64,000 nt of DNA from TMP-7 sp038212445 (GCA_038212445.1 JBBQUM010000012.1:124001-188000); one strand, 5' to 3'. Positions 1-9,809 are shown, counted from the stretch's first letter. Numbers and translations are program-made. The notes: generated by a model from the letters alone, not told the origin.

Positions 1-2
1 TG

Positions 3-1820
3 GGCGACTTTGCCGACCGGCGCCTTGGCAAGGGCGTCGTCCCCTGCAAAGACACGCCAAATTTTATCGCCAACCGCATCGGCAGCTTCTTCGGGGCCAC
101 CGTGCAAAAAGTGATGCAGGACGGCGGGTATTCCATCGAGGAAATAGATGCGCTCACCGGCCCGCTCATCGGACTGCCAAATAGCGCAAGTTTCCGCCTG
201 CTGGATCTAGTGGGCCTCGACGTCTGGGCCTTCGTCGGAGAGAACCTGTATCATGCGGTACCCGACGACCCCTGGCGCGACCGCTTCCTGATGCCCGAGT
301 TCCACAAGGAAATGATGCGCCGGGGATGGCTCGGCGAAAAGTCGGGCCAAGGGTTCTATAAGCGCGTAGGCAAAGGCGAAAAGCGCGAAATCCACGTCGT
401 CGACCTGAACACCTACGAATACCATCCGGCTCAAAAAGTAAAATTCCCGTCCGCCGAAGCCGCCAAACAAATCGATGACCTGCCCACTCGCCTGCAAACG
501 CTGGTGGCATCCACAGATCGGGCAGGCGATTTCCTCTGGAAACTCTACAGCGACGCGTTCATCTACTCGGCTGAGATGATCCCGGAAATCTCCGACCGCA
601 TTGTCGAGATTGACCGGGCCATGCGCTGGGGATACGCCCACAAGCTGGGTCCGTTCGAGTTGTGGGACGCGCTCGGATTTGAAGCCGTCTGCGACCGCAT
701 GGAGCGCGAGCAGCGCGTGCTGCCGGACAACATCGTCAGGGCTCGCCTGGCTGGAGCGAAGTCTCTCTACCGGCACGCTGACCGCGACGGGCAGCCGCAT
801 ACCGAGTATCTGGACCTGGGCCGCACGCAGTACGTCGAACTCGCAGCCCAGCCGGGCGTGACCGTGCTGGCGGATCTGAAGCGAGCCAGAGGCGTGGTGA
901 AATCGAACCCCGGCGCGTCGCTGATCGATTTGGGCGATGGCGTTCTGTGCGTCGAGTTTCATAGCAAGATGAATTCGCTGGGCGAGGACAACATCGGCAT
1001 GATGTATGCCGGCCTCGAAGAAACAGCGAAGAATTTCGACGCGATGATCATCGCCAATCAAGGCGAAAACTTCAGCGTCGGCGCCAACCTGATGATGGTG
1101 CTGCTCGCCGCCCAGGAAGGCGAGTGGGACGAGCTGAACATGGCGATCAACCGCTTCCAGCAGGTGAACATGGCCCTCAAGTACGCGGTCAAGCCGGTGG
1201 TAGCGGCGCCGTTCTCCCGTGCGCTGGGCGGGGGCTGCGAGATCTCTCTGCATGCCACGCGTTGTCAGGCGTCGGCCGAGACCTACATCGGGCTGGTGGA
1301 AGTGGGCGTGGGACTGATACCAGGAGGCGGCGGCTGCAAGGAACTGCTCGTTCGACTCAAGGATCCACGCAAGGTGTTCGAGTTGATCGGCTTCGCCAAA
1401 GTGTCGTCAAGCGCCGACGACGCAAGGAAACTCGGATTGCTGAATCGTACCGACCGGATTTCGATGAACGCCGATCGCCTCATCGCCGACGCGAAAGACC
1501 TGGCTTTGTTGCTGGCGAAAGACTATTCACCGGGCACGCCCCGGACCGACATTCCGGTGGCCGGCGAGAACGGCTATGCGATGTTGAAAATCGGCGCGTG
1601 GTCCGCACAACAGGGCGGCTACATCAGCGATTACGACACCGTCGTCGCCGAGAAGCTCGCAAACATTTTGTGTGGCGGCCGTTTGACCGGGTCGCAGACC
1701 GTCTCGGAACAGTATCTGCTCGATCTTGAGCGCGAAGCGTTCTTGAGCTTGTGCGGCAACGCCAAGACGCAGGAGCGGATGCAGTTCATGTTGAAGACGG
1801 GCAAGCCATTGAGAAACTAG
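3..1820 (+). CDS. fadN: 3-hydroxyacyl-CoA dehydrogenase/enoyl-CoA hydratase, FadN-like (5' end outside window)
   Basis: Multifunctional beta-oxidation enzyme: hydrates enoyl-CoA and oxidises 3-hydroxyacyl-CoA with NAD. The frame is open to the left edge and encodes the conserved tail of the NAD-binding domain (KDTPNFIANRIGSF), so the ATG at 102 is internal and the N-terminal Rossmann part lies outside the window. The C-terminal dehydrogenase domain follows (WLGEKSGQGFY), then a crotonase domain with both acid positions visible (GGGCEISLH and VEVGVGLIPGGGG). The domain order (dehydrogenase first, hydratase last) matches Bacillus FadN rather than E. coli FadB. It is followed 35 bp later by a thiolase and then an acyl-CoA dehydrogenase, the same order as fadNAE. 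Family assignment is firm; the symbol is by analogy. Confidence 0.9.
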   Translation, partial: GDFADRRLGKGVVPCKDTPNFIANRIGSFFGATVQKVMQDGGYSIEEIDALTGPLIGLPNSASFRLLDLVGLDVWAFVGENLYHAVPDDPWRDRFLMPEFHKEMMRRGWLGEKSGQGFYKRVGKGEKREIHVVDLNTYEYHPAQKVKFPSAEAAKQIDDLPTRLQTLVASTDRAGDFLWKLYSDAFIYSAEMIPEISDRIVEIDRAMRWGYAHKLGPFELWDALGFEAVCDRMEREQRVLPDNIVRARLAGAKSLYRHADRDGQPHTEYLDLGRTQYVELAAQPGVTVLADLKRARGVVKSNPGASLIDLGDGVLCVEFHSKMNSLGEDNIGMMYAGLEETAKNFDAMIIANQGENFSVGANLMMVLLAAQEGEWDELNMAINRFQQVNMALKYAVKPVVAAPFSRALGGGCEISLHATRCQASAETYIGLVEVGVGLIPGGGGCKELLVRLKDPRKVFELIGFAKVSSSADDARKLGLLNRTDRISMNADRLIADAKDLALLLAKDYSPGTPRTDIPVAGENGYAMLKIGAWSAQQGGYISDYDTVVAEKLANILCGGRLTGSQTVSEQYLLDLEREAFLSLCGNAKTQERMQFMLKTGKPLRN

Positions 1821-1855
1821 CCGCGGGTTGGATTTGGGAACAGGTAGGAGTCTTT

Positions 1856-3034
1856 ATGCAAGACGCAGTGATTGTTGACTGTTTACGAACAGCAGTAGGA
1901 AAAGCTCCCAAAGGGACTCTCCGAAACACCAGGCCGGACGACATGGCGGCGGCCTGCATACAGGCATTGCTGGCGCGCTATCCCGGCGTGGCGAAGGATG
2001 AGATTGACGATGTCATCCTGGGCTGCGCGATGCCCGAAGGCGAACAGGGTATGAACATGGCTCGGGTTGCGGCGTTGCGCGCAGGCCTGCCAGACCAGGT
2101 GCCGGGCGTCACCGTCAATCGCTTCTGCTCGTCTGGCCTTCAGTCCATTGCCATGGCGGCTGAGAAGATCAGGGCCGGCAGCGCCCAAGTGATCCTCGCC
2201 GGCGGTGCTGAGTCAATGAGCATGATTCCCATGACCGGGAACAAGTTCGCGCCCAATCCATGGATGGTGGATCATCTTCCCGAGATTTATATCGGCATGG
2301 GACTCACGGCTGAAAACGTTGTCAAGAAGTACAACATCAGCCGCGAAGACGCGGATCAATTCGCCTATCGCAGTCATCAGAACGCGCTCGCCGCGCAGGC
2401 CTCGGGGAAGTTCGATGACGAGATCGTCCCACTGGAAGTGGAAACGACCACGATGAACGGCAACGGCAAGCCGTCGACCCAGAAGTTCATTTTTGCAAAG
2501 GACGAGGGACCGCGCGCCGACACCTCCGTGGAGGCGCTTGGGAAGCTCAGAGCTGTTTTCCATGTCAGCGGTTCGGTAACGGCTGGCAATTCGTCGCAGA
2601 CTTCGGACGGAGCTGCCATGGCGCTGGTGATGTCGGAGAAAAAAGCACGATCGCTCGGATTAAAACCGAAGGCGCGTTTCGTCAGCTTCGCGGTGGGCGG
2701 AGTGCCTCCGGAGATCATGGGTATCGGGCCAGTGGTGGCGATTCCCAAGGCGCTCGCGCTCGGCGGCGTGAAGCTCAGCGATATCGACCTCGTCGAACTT
2801 AACGAAGCCTTTGCGGCGCAAGCGCTCGCAGTGATCCGGCAAGGCGGCCTGGACGTTGAGCGCGTCAATGTCAACGGAGGCGCGCTGGCGCTCGGTCATC
2901 CTCTCGGCTGTACAGGCGCGAAACTCACGGCAACGATTCTCCGCGAAATGGACCGACGTCAATCGCGCTACGGAATGGTAACGATGTGTATTGGAGGCGG
3001 TCAGGGCGCCGCTGGAATTTTTGAACGGTTATAA
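1856..3034 (+). CDS. fadA: acetyl-CoA C-acyltransferase (thiolase)
   Basis: Thiolytic cleavage of 3-ketoacyl-CoA, the last step of beta-oxidation. The ATG at 1856 is preceded by AGGAG at 1846-1850 and gives a 392-residue protein, the normal thiolase length; the in-frame upstream extension to 1751 overlaps the previous gene and is not needed. The acyl-accepting cysteine lies in NRFCSSGLQS, followed by NEAFAAQA, the histidine motif GHPLGCTG and the C-terminal catalytic cysteine in CIGGGQGAA. Second gene of the fad operon, 12 bp before the acyl-CoA dehydrogenase start. Confidence 0.95.
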   Translation: MQDAVIVDCLRTAVGKAPKGTLRNTRPDDMAAACIQALLARYPGVAKDEIDDVILGCAMPEGEQGMNMARVAALRAGLPDQVPGVTVNRFCSSGLQSIAMAAEKIRAGSAQVILAGGAESMSMIPMTGNKFAPNPWMVDHLPEIYIGMGLTAENVVKKYNISREDADQFAYRSHQNALAAQASGKFDDEIVPLEVETTTMNGNGKPSTQKFIFAKDEGPRADTSVEALGKLRAVFHVSGSVTAGNSSQTSDGAAMALVMSEKKARSLGLKPKARFVSFAVGGVPPEIMGIGPVVAIPKALALGGVKLSDIDLVELNEAFAAQALAVIRQGGLDVERVNVNGGALALGHPLGCTGAKLTATILREMDRRQSRYGMVTMCIGGGQGAAGIFERL

Positions 3035-3046
3035 GAGGAGCTGATC

Positions 3047-4807
3047 ATGGCAACCACGACGATTGCACCGCTGAAAACCAAGGGCGGCGCGTTTCTGCTT
3101 GAGCACGCAGCGCCGGCCGACATTTTCACACCGGAAGACTTCACGGCGGAACACCGGGCTATTGCTCGCACCACTGAGGACTTCTTTAACAAGGAAGTAT
3201 TGCCGAACGTCGAGGCGATCCAGCATCACGAACCCGGCGTCGCACCTGGAATCCTGAGGAAGTCCGCCACTCTCGGACTCACCGCAGTCGTCCTCCCCGA
3301 GAAGTTCGGCGGAATGGAGATGGACCTGACGTCGATGATGGTGGTGGCCGAGGGCGTATCGCGCGATGGTTCGTATTCAGCCTGGCACGGCGCTCACACC
3401 GGTATCGGGACTCTGCCGCTGCTGCTCTTCGGCACCGAAGCGCAGAAGGAAAAATATCTGCCGAAGCTGGCCAGCGCCGAGATGATCGCGGCGTACTGCC
3501 TGAGCGAACCGCAGGCGGGCAGCGATGCCCTGGCCATCAAGACGCGCGCGGACCTGTCCGAGGACGGCACGCACTATGTCCTCAACGGACAGAAGATGTG
3601 GATCACCAACGGCGGTCATGCGGACCTCTACACGATTTTTGCCAAGGTAGGCGGCGAGAAGTTCACGGCGTTCCTGGTGGAGCGCTCTTATCCTGGCGTG
3701 CAGCCTGGCGCCGAAGAGAAGAAGCTCGGAATCAAGGGCAGTTCGACGACGGCCGTCTATCTCGATAACGTCAAAGTGCCCGTCGAGAATGTGCTTGGCG
3801 AAGTGGGTCGCGGCCACGTCATCGCTTTCAACATCCTGAACCTGGGCCGCCTGAAACTCGGGCCATTCGCTATCGGCGGCTGTAAAGACGTGATCGCGGT
3901 GAGCGCGAAGTATGCCAAAGAGCGGAAGGCATTCGGCAAGTCTATTTCCGAGTTCGGCATGATCCAGCACAAGCTGGCTGAAATGGCCATCCGCACCTAC
4001 GTCGCCGAGTCAATGAGCTATCGCGTGGTCGGCCTGATTCAGGACGGCCTTCAAGGTTTCACGTGGGCCGCCCCCGACGCCGGCGCCACGATGCTGAAAG
4101 TAGTAGAAGAATTCGCACCCGAATGTTCCTACATCAAGGTGTTCGCTTCTGAGGTGCTCGACTACGTAGTGGACGAGGGCGTTCAGATCCACGGCGGTTA
4201 CGGCTTCCATCAGGACTACGCCGTGGAGCGAGCCTATCGCGACTCCCGCATCAACCGCATCTTTGAAGGCACCAACGAGATCAACCGTCTGCTCGCCACC
4301 GGCATGCTGTTGAAGCGTGCGCAGAAGGGCCAGTTGCCGCTGGTGGAAGCGGTAAAGAAACTGCAGGCCGAAGTTCTCGGCGGCCCGTCGCTCTCGTCCG
4401 GGCCGATGGATGAAACCGCGATGGTGGCGAACGCGAAGAAGATCGCTCTCTTCGTAATTGGCGTGGCGTTCCAGAAATTCATGGCCGACCTGGAGAATCA
4501 ACAGGAGATTCTGGCCTCCATTACGGACGTGACGATGAACACATTCGCGATGGAAAGCGCAGTTCTCCGGTCGCAGAAGAACAAGCTGACGCTCGCCGGC
4601 GACATGACCGCTGTATTCGCACGTGAGGCGATGGAAACCATCGAGAGCGCAGCCCGCAACGTGCTGGCAGCGTCGAGCGAAGGGGACGCGTTGCGAATGA
4701 ATCTCGCGGTGTTGAAGCGGTTTACGAAGTTCGAACCGGTGAACGCGATCGCAATCCGACGCAGGATCGCCGCCAGAGTGCTTGAGACGGGAAAGTACAG
4801 CGCATGA
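3047..4807 (+). CDS. fadE: acyl-CoA dehydrogenase (FadE-like, long form)
   Basis: FAD-dependent first step of beta-oxidation. At 586 residues it is the long form with a C-terminal extension, similar to the Bacillus FadE of about 594 residues. Visible motifs are the acyl-CoA dehydrogenase signature AYCLSEPQAGSD near residue 150, WITNGG, and the active-site region GGYGFHQDY followed by RIFEGTNEINR, which carries the expected catalytic Glu. The ATG has a strong AGAGGAG at 3034-3040. The stop codon abuts exactly the stop of the convergent gene on the other strand (4807/4808). Electron acceptor ETF is not encoded in the window. Confidence 0.95.
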   Translation: MATTTIAPLKTKGGAFLLEHAAPADIFTPEDFTAEHRAIARTTEDFFNKEVLPNVEAIQHHEPGVAPGILRKSATLGLTAVVLPEKFGGMEMDLTSMMVVAEGVSRDGSYSAWHGAHTGIGTLPLLLFGTEAQKEKYLPKLASAEMIAAYCLSEPQAGSDALAIKTRADLSEDGTHYVLNGQKMWITNGGHADLYTIFAKVGGEKFTAFLVERSYPGVQPGAEEKKLGIKGSSTTAVYLDNVKVPVENVLGEVGRGHVIAFNILNLGRLKLGPFAIGGCKDVIAVSAKYAKERKAFGKSISEFGMIQHKLAEMAIRTYVAESMSYRVVGLIQDGLQGFTWAAPDAGATMLKVVEEFAPECSYIKVFASEVLDYVVDEGVQIHGGYGFHQDYAVERAYRDSRINRIFEGTNEINRLLATGMLLKRAQKGQLPLVEAVKKLQAEVLGGPSLSSGPMDETAMVANAKKIALFVIGVAFQKFMADLENQQEILASITDVTMNTFAMESAVLRSQKNKLTLAGDMTAVFAREAMETIESAARNVLAASSEGDALRMNLAVLKRFTKFEPVNAIAIRRRIAARVLETGKYSA

Positions 4808-5296
4808 TTAGCGGCGCATGATGGTTACCTGCTGAAGCGCGATGTTCTGAGTTCCTTTGTTCTGCAGGGTCAGTCGAAATTGCGATCCATAGACGTTGAA
4901 AAGAGCCGCGCCAGAATCCCAGAACGGGAAGCCGGATGCGGCTTTGCTCTCTGTGGCGACATAGGACTCCGCATTAAGCACCATCCAACGAGCCTGAAGG
5001 GCGAGTCCCGAACCGGTTAGCGATGTCGCCAGCGTGCCGCAGATAATGCATTGAACAGTTACGGCCACTCCCGCCGCCGACGTGTAGTCCATCGTCGAGT
5101 CGAGCGAGACGCTCTTGCCGGCCGCAATGATGACCGTCTTGAAGACGTCCGAAATGGTGGTGTCCGCTACATCCCTGGCAGCCTTCGCCGTCTTGATAAC
5201 GGCAAACTCGTAAGGTTCTCCGGACTTCTCGGCGTTATCTCCACCGAAGCACGGGACCAGGAGCAGAAGAGCCGGAGCGAAGAAGGTGATTCTCAT
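4808..5296 (-). CDS. hypothetical secreted protein
   Basis: Not recognised. The start MRITFFAPALLLLVPCFGG gives a typical signal peptide; an in-frame ATG 10 codons upstream (5326) would put charged residues before it and is less likely. The mature part, about 140 residues, is Ser/Thr/Ala/Val-rich, contains two close cysteines (CIIC) and ends in a strand-like LTLQNKGTQNIALQQ. It is monocistronic, convergent with the acyl-CoA dehydrogenase without any gap, and no good ribosome-binding site is visible before either start. Confidence 0.6.
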   Translation of the reverse strand: MRITFFAPALLLLVPCFGGDNAEKSGEPYEFAVIKTAKAARDVADTTISDVFKTVIIAAGKSVSLDSTMDYTSAAGVAVTVQCIICGTLATSLTGSGLALQARWMVLNAESYVATESKAASGFPFWDSGAALFNVYGSQFRLTLQNKGTQNIALQQVTIMRR

Positions 5297-5399
5297 CACA
5301 GCGCACAAGCGCACTCGAGCGGCCATCGCCGTAGCCGCTGTATCAAGCAGTTAGAATTTGAGCTGGTGACGGAAATTCGTCACCGCGCCAAGATCGTGT

Positions 5400-6629
5400 T
5401 CAATCCACCAACGCCTGATACACCAGCGTGCGCGTCTGCCTCCAATAAGGACTAATGGTTGGCTGCGGGACCTGCATCATCAGAACCGCCACTAGTTTCT
5501 CCTTAGGATCCACCCAGAAAAGCGTCCCCGCGATGCCACCCCAGGAGAAATCGCCGACCGAGCCAGGGATCGGGCTCCGTCCCGGATCGGTGCGCACCGC
5601 GAAGCCAAGTCCGAAACTGGTTCCGGCCTCTGGAGTCGGTCCAAACGCGCCGAGGGTCAGGGCCAGAGTCGTGTGGCGCTCGACGGACGCAGGCAGCTGG
5701 TCCGATGTCATCAACGCGACGGTCTTAGGCGACAGAATGCGCACGCCGTCCAACTGGCCCCCGTTGAGCAGCATCTGACTAAAGCGAGCGTAGTCGCCCG
5801 CGGTGGACAGCATGCCGCCGCCACCCGAAAGGATTGGCGGCTTCACAGTAGGATCGCCGGACATCGAAATCACGGCGTCTGGTTTCGCCATACGCGACGC
5901 TTGCGCGGCGCTGAGGTAGTAGCCGGTGTCCACCATCTTTAATGGCCCGGTCACTTTCTCCTTCACAAATTGGTCGAGGTCCATGCCGCTCGCCACTTCC
6001 ACCACGCGTCCCAGCACGTCGGTAGACACGCTATACTCCCAAAACTCGCCCGGCTGGTGGAGCAACGGCAATGCTGCAATCCCCTTCACCATCTCGGCCA
6101 GGGACTTGGCGCCGAAGAAGCCGCTGTTGCGATACATCTCATCCACCTTCGTTGTGCCGAAGAAACCATAGGTCAGCCCGGAGGTGTGTCGCATCAGATC
6201 CTGGACTAGCATTGGACGCTTAGGCTCGGCCTTCTCCACGCCAACTTTGACGTTCTTGAACTCGGGCAGGTATTGCGCCACCGGCGCCCCGATATCGAGT
6301 TTGCCTTCTTCTGAGAGAATCATCGCCGCCACCGTGGTGATTGGCTTCGACATCGACGCAATCCGAAAGATCGTGTTGGGCTGCATGGGCGCGGAAGCCT
6401 TGCGGTCCTGAAAGCCAACGGCGGTGATCATTGCGATCTTCCCATTGCGCGCGATCAGCAGGACGGCGCCCGGAATCCGTTTACTCTCGACGTCGGAATT
6501 CATCTGCCGGCGAATCCGTTCCAGGCGCTCGGAAGCGATTCCGACATCGTCAGACTTCTTCGCCACTGGCAGCGGCTGGGCCGGTAACGCGACGGGGAGG
6601 AGCAGCAACAGCAGCTTCACGGTTCTCAT
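5400..6629 (-). CDS. serine hydrolase, class C beta-lactamase family
   Basis: Beta-lactamase-fold serine hydrolase (Pfam Beta-lactamase), probably an exported esterase or peptidase of the EstB/penicillin-binding-protein-like group; no evidence that it is a true resistance enzyme. Signal peptide MRTVKLLLLLLPVALPAQ. The nucleophile motif is SMSK within FRIASMSKPITT, followed by a Tyr motif in FWEYSVSTD and a late GGGGM loop. About 409 residues from the ATG at 6629; a GTG two codons upstream (6635) is possible. Stands alone between unrelated genes. Confidence 0.88.
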   Translation of the reverse strand: MRTVKLLLLLLPVALPAQPLPVAKKSDDVGIASERLERIRRQMNSDVESKRIPGAVLLIARNGKIAMITAVGFQDRKASAPMQPNTIFRIASMSKPITTVAAMILSEEGKLDIGAPVAQYLPEFKNVKVGVEKAEPKRPMLVQDLMRHTSGLTYGFFGTTKVDEMYRNSGFFGAKSLAEMVKGIAALPLLHQPGEFWEYSVSTDVLGRVVEVASGMDLDQFVKEKVTGPLKMVDTGYYLSAAQASRMAKPDAVISMSGDPTVKPPILSGGGGMLSTAGDYARFSQMLLNGGQLDGVRILSPKTVALMTSDQLPASVERHTTLALTLGAFGPTPEAGTSFGLGFAVRTDPGRSPIPGSVGDFSWGGIAGTLFWVDPKEKLVAVLMMQVPQPTISPYWRQTRTLVYQALVD

Positions 6630-6764
6630 CGGCACCAGTCTACAACGGCGCTACTCGGCCCGCAGGGCGATTACCGGGTCCGGTTCTGATATGGAGCCAT
6701 GTTGAAACTCTAGATTCCATCCATGCCGAGTGTCACCCCTTTACTGCATGATATGAAAGGTGTG

Positions 6765-7214
6765 ATGGAGCGTCCCAGAATCATTCTGCTGGTGGGATTA
6801 CCAGGGTCGGGCAAGTCGACTTGGGCCGACGCGCAAAATCTTCCCACGCTCTCGAGCGACCGCATCCGCCAGTGGATTTCCGACGACGCCACCAATCAAA
6901 CCATCCACCGCCGCGTCTTTGCGACGCTACGTTACCTGCTGCGACAGCGTTTGGAATTGAGGTGTCCGGTGACCTGTGTGGATGCGACGAACCTGACGCG
7001 ACGGGAGCGCCGGCAATACATCAAGACGGCCGAATTGAACGATTGCGAGATTGAGGCGGCGTTCTTCGATACGCCGCTCGCCGTCTGCCTGGAGCGCAAC
7101 CGCAATCGCGAGCGCATTGTGCCGGAAGAAGCGATCACCGCTAAGGCCACGCTGCTTGAGCCGCCGACTCTACAGGAAGGGTTCTCGCGGATTAGCGTAG
7201 TTCGAGTTGAGTGA
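6765..7214 (+). CDS. AAA/P-loop ATPase, polynucleotide-kinase-like
   Basis: Small zeta-toxin/T4-Pnk-like kinase of unknown substrate. Walker A is GLPGSGKST within the first 20 residues, followed by a SSDRIRQWI motif that in related kinases contacts the phosphate acceptor, a CVDATNLTR strand and a lid rich in Arg (CLERNRNRER). I chose the ATG at 6765 because AAAGG stands 4 nt upstream and homologous kinases begin just before the P-loop; in-frame ATGs at 6753 and 6723 are alternatives. Its last 23 bases overlap the end of the convergent GDYXXLXY gene. Confidence 0.8.
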   Translation: MERPRIILLVGLPGSGKSTWADAQNLPTLSSDRIRQWISDDATNQTIHRRVFATLRYLLRQRLELRCPVTCVDATNLTRRERRQYIKTAELNDCEIEAAFFDTPLAVCLERNRNRERIVPEEAITAKATLLEPPTLQEGFSRISVVRVE

Positions 7215-7710
7215 ATGAACCGTCCGGCTTCTTGACCGCCAGGCGCAACGGCCGCGGTGCGCCGCTGGGCGGTACACTCAGTTCCACCCAAAGCTCTTCC
7301 CCTCGATTCAAGCTGGTGGGGTCAGGCGCGTGTTCGGGAATGAAGAATGCGAGCGGGCTCTGAAGAGTCCAGTCCTTGTCGATGGCTGCCACCGGACCGG
7401 CTGTGACAAACGCGCCACGCTGTCGCGACTGCCCGTATAGCATGACGTCGCCACCCGGCTTGAACTCGGCTGCCAGACGTCCATCGCGAACGGTCAACTC
7501 CACCCGCGTTGTCCATACGTTTCCCGGATCGCCGTCCAGCATCACCACCGGCCGCAGGCTGACATAGCGGCCCCGAACCGGCAGGTTGGGATTGTAATTG
7601 AGCGCTCTCGCCCACGCTCGCGGCAGGCGGTCGCGATCCCAGGCGTACTTTGCAGTCAGCGAGAGGACGATGGCGAGGTGGATAGCGGCTAGAGCAAGGC
7701 CCCTGATCAT
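7192..7710 (-). CDS. GDYXXLXY domain-containing protein
   Basis: Membrane-anchored protein of the GDYXXLXY family. One N-terminal hydrophobic segment (LALAAIHLAIVLSLTAKYAW) and a soluble part containing LPVRGRYVSLRP, the local version of the family's G-D/R-Y-x-x-L motif. Function unknown; the family is almost always paired with a DUF2157 membrane protein, as here: the ATG at 7710 overlaps the DUF2157 stop by 4 bp, so the two are translationally coupled. The longer in-frame reading starting at 8085 is only an extension inside the upstream gene. The 3' end overlaps the convergent kinase gene. Confidence 0.8.
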   Translation of the reverse strand: MIRGLALAAIHLAIVLSLTAKYAWDRDRLPRAWARALNYNPNLPVRGRYVSLRPVVMLDGDPGNVWTTRVELTVRDGRLAAEFKPGGDVMLYGQSRQRGAFVTAGPVAAIDKDWTLQSPLAFFIPEHAPDPTSLNRGEELWVELSVPPSGAPRPLRLAVKKPDGSFTQLELR

Positions 7711-8810
7711 GTCGACTCCGGTTGAATGCGCGCCACCAATCGTCGCCGGGTGCGTTCGAGCAGCCAGCCTCCAGCGAGAAAGAGAATGCCAAGGCCGATG
7801 AGGCTCGCGGAGCGGCCAAGTTTGTCCATGACGCTCGAGAAATAGAAGCCGAGCAGCAGGAGAGCGAATCCGGCAATACCAATGTTGATGCGCTCGATGC
7901 GTTTCTCGCTTACGCCCCAGGCGATGATGCCGGCGGCAAAGAGAGCGAACCAGATGTAGCGGAACAGGTCGCTGTCCACCTGCCACAGGGTCATCACCCA
8001 GGAAATGGCGGCGGCGTTGAAAATCGCCCGGCCATGCCGCAGCAGGACCGACAGCGCCAGGGGAAGTCCGAGGGCGAGCGTCCATCCGACAATCTGATAC
8101 TCCCAGCCCGGCTCATTCATAGGAAAGTGCCCGGCAAACAGGGCGACCCCAGCGGGCAGAATGCCGATCGCGCCGATCCATGTAAGGGCGCGCCGAAGAG
8201 CGGAGTCATCATCGCCCGAGCGTGCAGTGAGATAACTCAGCGCGAGGAAGAACATCCCGTAAAGAATCGGTGCTTCATCGTTAATCGACAGGTGTCCCAT
8301 GGCCTCCCACCACTCGCCCCCCAGCCAAAACGGAATCAGGAGAGCGGCCATAACAGCCTGCGTCCAGTGGCGAAGGAGAAGCCATCCGACGACTGCCCCC
8401 GCCGACCACAGCATGATGCCGGCCGGCCAGTGTGAACTGAGATGGTAGATCTGGCCGGTGAGCGCGATTCCTGCACCGAGGGAAATCGTACCCACCGTAT
8501 GGAGCGCGATGGACATTCCTTCGAAGCGTCCCGCCGTCAGCGCCCCTGCAATGTGAAATCCAGCCACCAGCAGAACCACCAGCGACATCCGCCCCGCCGG
8601 CGAGAGTTCGTCCCAATGGGCTGAGACGAACAGCAGCACTCCCGCGCCGAGCAACAGGGCGCCGAATGCCAGAGCGAGAAGCACTGGCCAGCGCAGTCCT
8701 CCGCCTGGTGCGTTGATGGATTCGTAACTGCGGATTCGTGCCGCAGTTTCCGTGTCGATCAGCGACGCGGCGGTCCACCGTTGGAGGTGGGCTTCCCAAT
8801 TATCCGGCAC
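7707..8810 (-). CDS. DUF2157 domain-containing integral membrane protein
   Basis: About 367 residues with a cytosolic N-terminal head (PDNWEAHLQRWTAASLID) and roughly ten hydrophobic helices, the layout of DUF2157 proteins. Function unknown. GTG start at 8810, 12 nt after the trpS stop, with no clear ribosome-binding site, suggesting dependence on trpS transcription. Followed with 4-bp overlap by its usual partner, the GDYXXLXY protein. The predicted operon is trpS, DUF2157, GDYXXLXY. Confidence 0.8.
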   Translation of the reverse strand: MPDNWEAHLQRWTAASLIDTETAARIRSYESINAPGGGLRWPVLLALAFGALLLGAGVLLFVSAHWDELSPAGRMSLVVLLVAGFHIAGALTAGRFEGMSIALHTVGTISLGAGIALTGQIYHLSSHWPAGIMLWSAGAVVGWLLLRHWTQAVMAALLIPFWLGGEWWEAMGHLSINDEAPILYGMFFLALSYLTARSGDDDSALRRALTWIGAIGILPAGVALFAGHFPMNEPGWEYQIVGWTLALGLPLALSVLLRHGRAIFNAAAISWVMTLWQVDSDLFRYIWFALFAAGIIAWGVSEKRIERINIGIAGFALLLLGFYFSSVMDKLGRSASLIGLGILFLAGGWLLERTRRRLVARIQPEST

Positions 8811-8822
8811 TGAGTAATGTTA

Positions 8823-9809
8823 TCAGTCCGTCCAGAGCCCCATGGCGCGCTTGGTTTTCTTGACGGTGTCGTTGGCGATGGGGGAGACACGCTCGGCGCC
8901 CTCAGCCAGGACGCGGGACACATAGCCGGGGTCGGCAGTGATCTCTCGATAGCGCTGCTGGATCGGCTCAAGGTGAGCGATTACGGCCTCCGCCACGGTC
9001 TTCTTCAGGTCGCCATAGCGCATACCGGCGAACCTCGACTGTACTTCCGCATCCGTCGTCTCAGTGACGGCCTGGAAGATTGAGAGCAGATTCGCGACGC
9101 CAGCCCCCGGAGCCTCGATGTTCACCGCCGGTTGCGAATCCGTAGTGGCCCGCATGATTTTCTTGCGGATCTGATCGACAGGATCGAGCAGGTTGATGGA
9201 GTGGCCGGCCCCTTTCGCCGACTTGCTCATCTTCTTATCGGGCTCGTCCAGCCCCATGATCCTCGCGCCCACAACCGGCAGATGAGTTGCCGGCATCACG
9301 AATGTTTCGCCGTAGAGCGAGTTGAAACGCTGTGCGATGTCGCGTGCCAGTTCGAGATGTTGCCGCTGATCGTCGCCCACCGGCACAACCGCCGCCTGGT
9401 ACACAAGAATATCGGCGGCCATAAGTACGGGATACTGGAGGAGTCCATCGCTGACAGTTTCTTGAGACTCCGACTTAGCTTTGTATTGCGTCATGCGCTC
9501 GAGCCACCCGACAGGAGTAACGCAGGTAAGCATCCAGGCAAGTTCGGCGTGGGCGGGTACGCTGGATTGAACCACAAGCGCGGAATGCTTGGGATCGATG
9601 CCGATGGCGATCAGCACCGCGGCTAGCTCTTCGATCCTCACTCGCAGTTCAGTGGGATCCTGGTAGAGCGTGATCGCGTGTAGGTCGACGATGCAGTAAA
9701 TGCTGTCGTAGTCGTACTGAATTTTGGCCCAGTTTTTCAACGCGCCAAGGTAGTTACCGATGTGGGGAGTGCCGGTAGGTTGGATGCCGGAAAGAACTCG
9801 TGCTTTCAT
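8823..9809 (-). CDS. trpS: tryptophanyl-tRNA synthetase
   Basis: Class I aminoacyl-tRNA synthetase charging tRNA-Trp. Length 328 residues, normal for bacterial TrpRS. The N-terminal MKARVLSGIQPTG and the HIGH-like HIGN motif (residues about 16-19), the ATP-binding AADILVYQA and the KMSKS loop (KKMSKSAKG, around residue 195) are all present. First gene of a probable operon with the DUF2157/GDYXXLXY pair. Divergent from the RNA methyltransferase gene with very little space between the starts. Confidence 0.97.
   Translation of the reverse strand: MKARVLSGIQPTGTPHIGNYLGALKNWAKIQYDYDSIYCIVDLHAITLYQDPTELRVRIEELAAVLIAIGIDPKHSALVVQSSVPAHAELAWMLTCVTPVGWLERMTQYKAKSESQETVSDGLLQYPVLMAADILVYQAAVVPVGDDQRQHLELARDIAQRFNSLYGETFVMPATHLPVVGARIMGLDEPDKKMSKSAKGAGHSINLLDPVDQIRKKIMRATTDSQPAVNIEAPGAGVANLLSIFQAVTETTDAEVQSRFAGMRYGDLKKTVAEAVIAHLEPIQQRYREITADPGYVSRVLAEGAERVSPIANDTVKKTKRAMGLWTD

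Noticed and set aside
207..1253. Long minus-strand open frame opposite the FadN-like gene
   Set aside because: Antisense shadow of a high-GC coding gene; lacks domain similarity, start signal or plausible composition.
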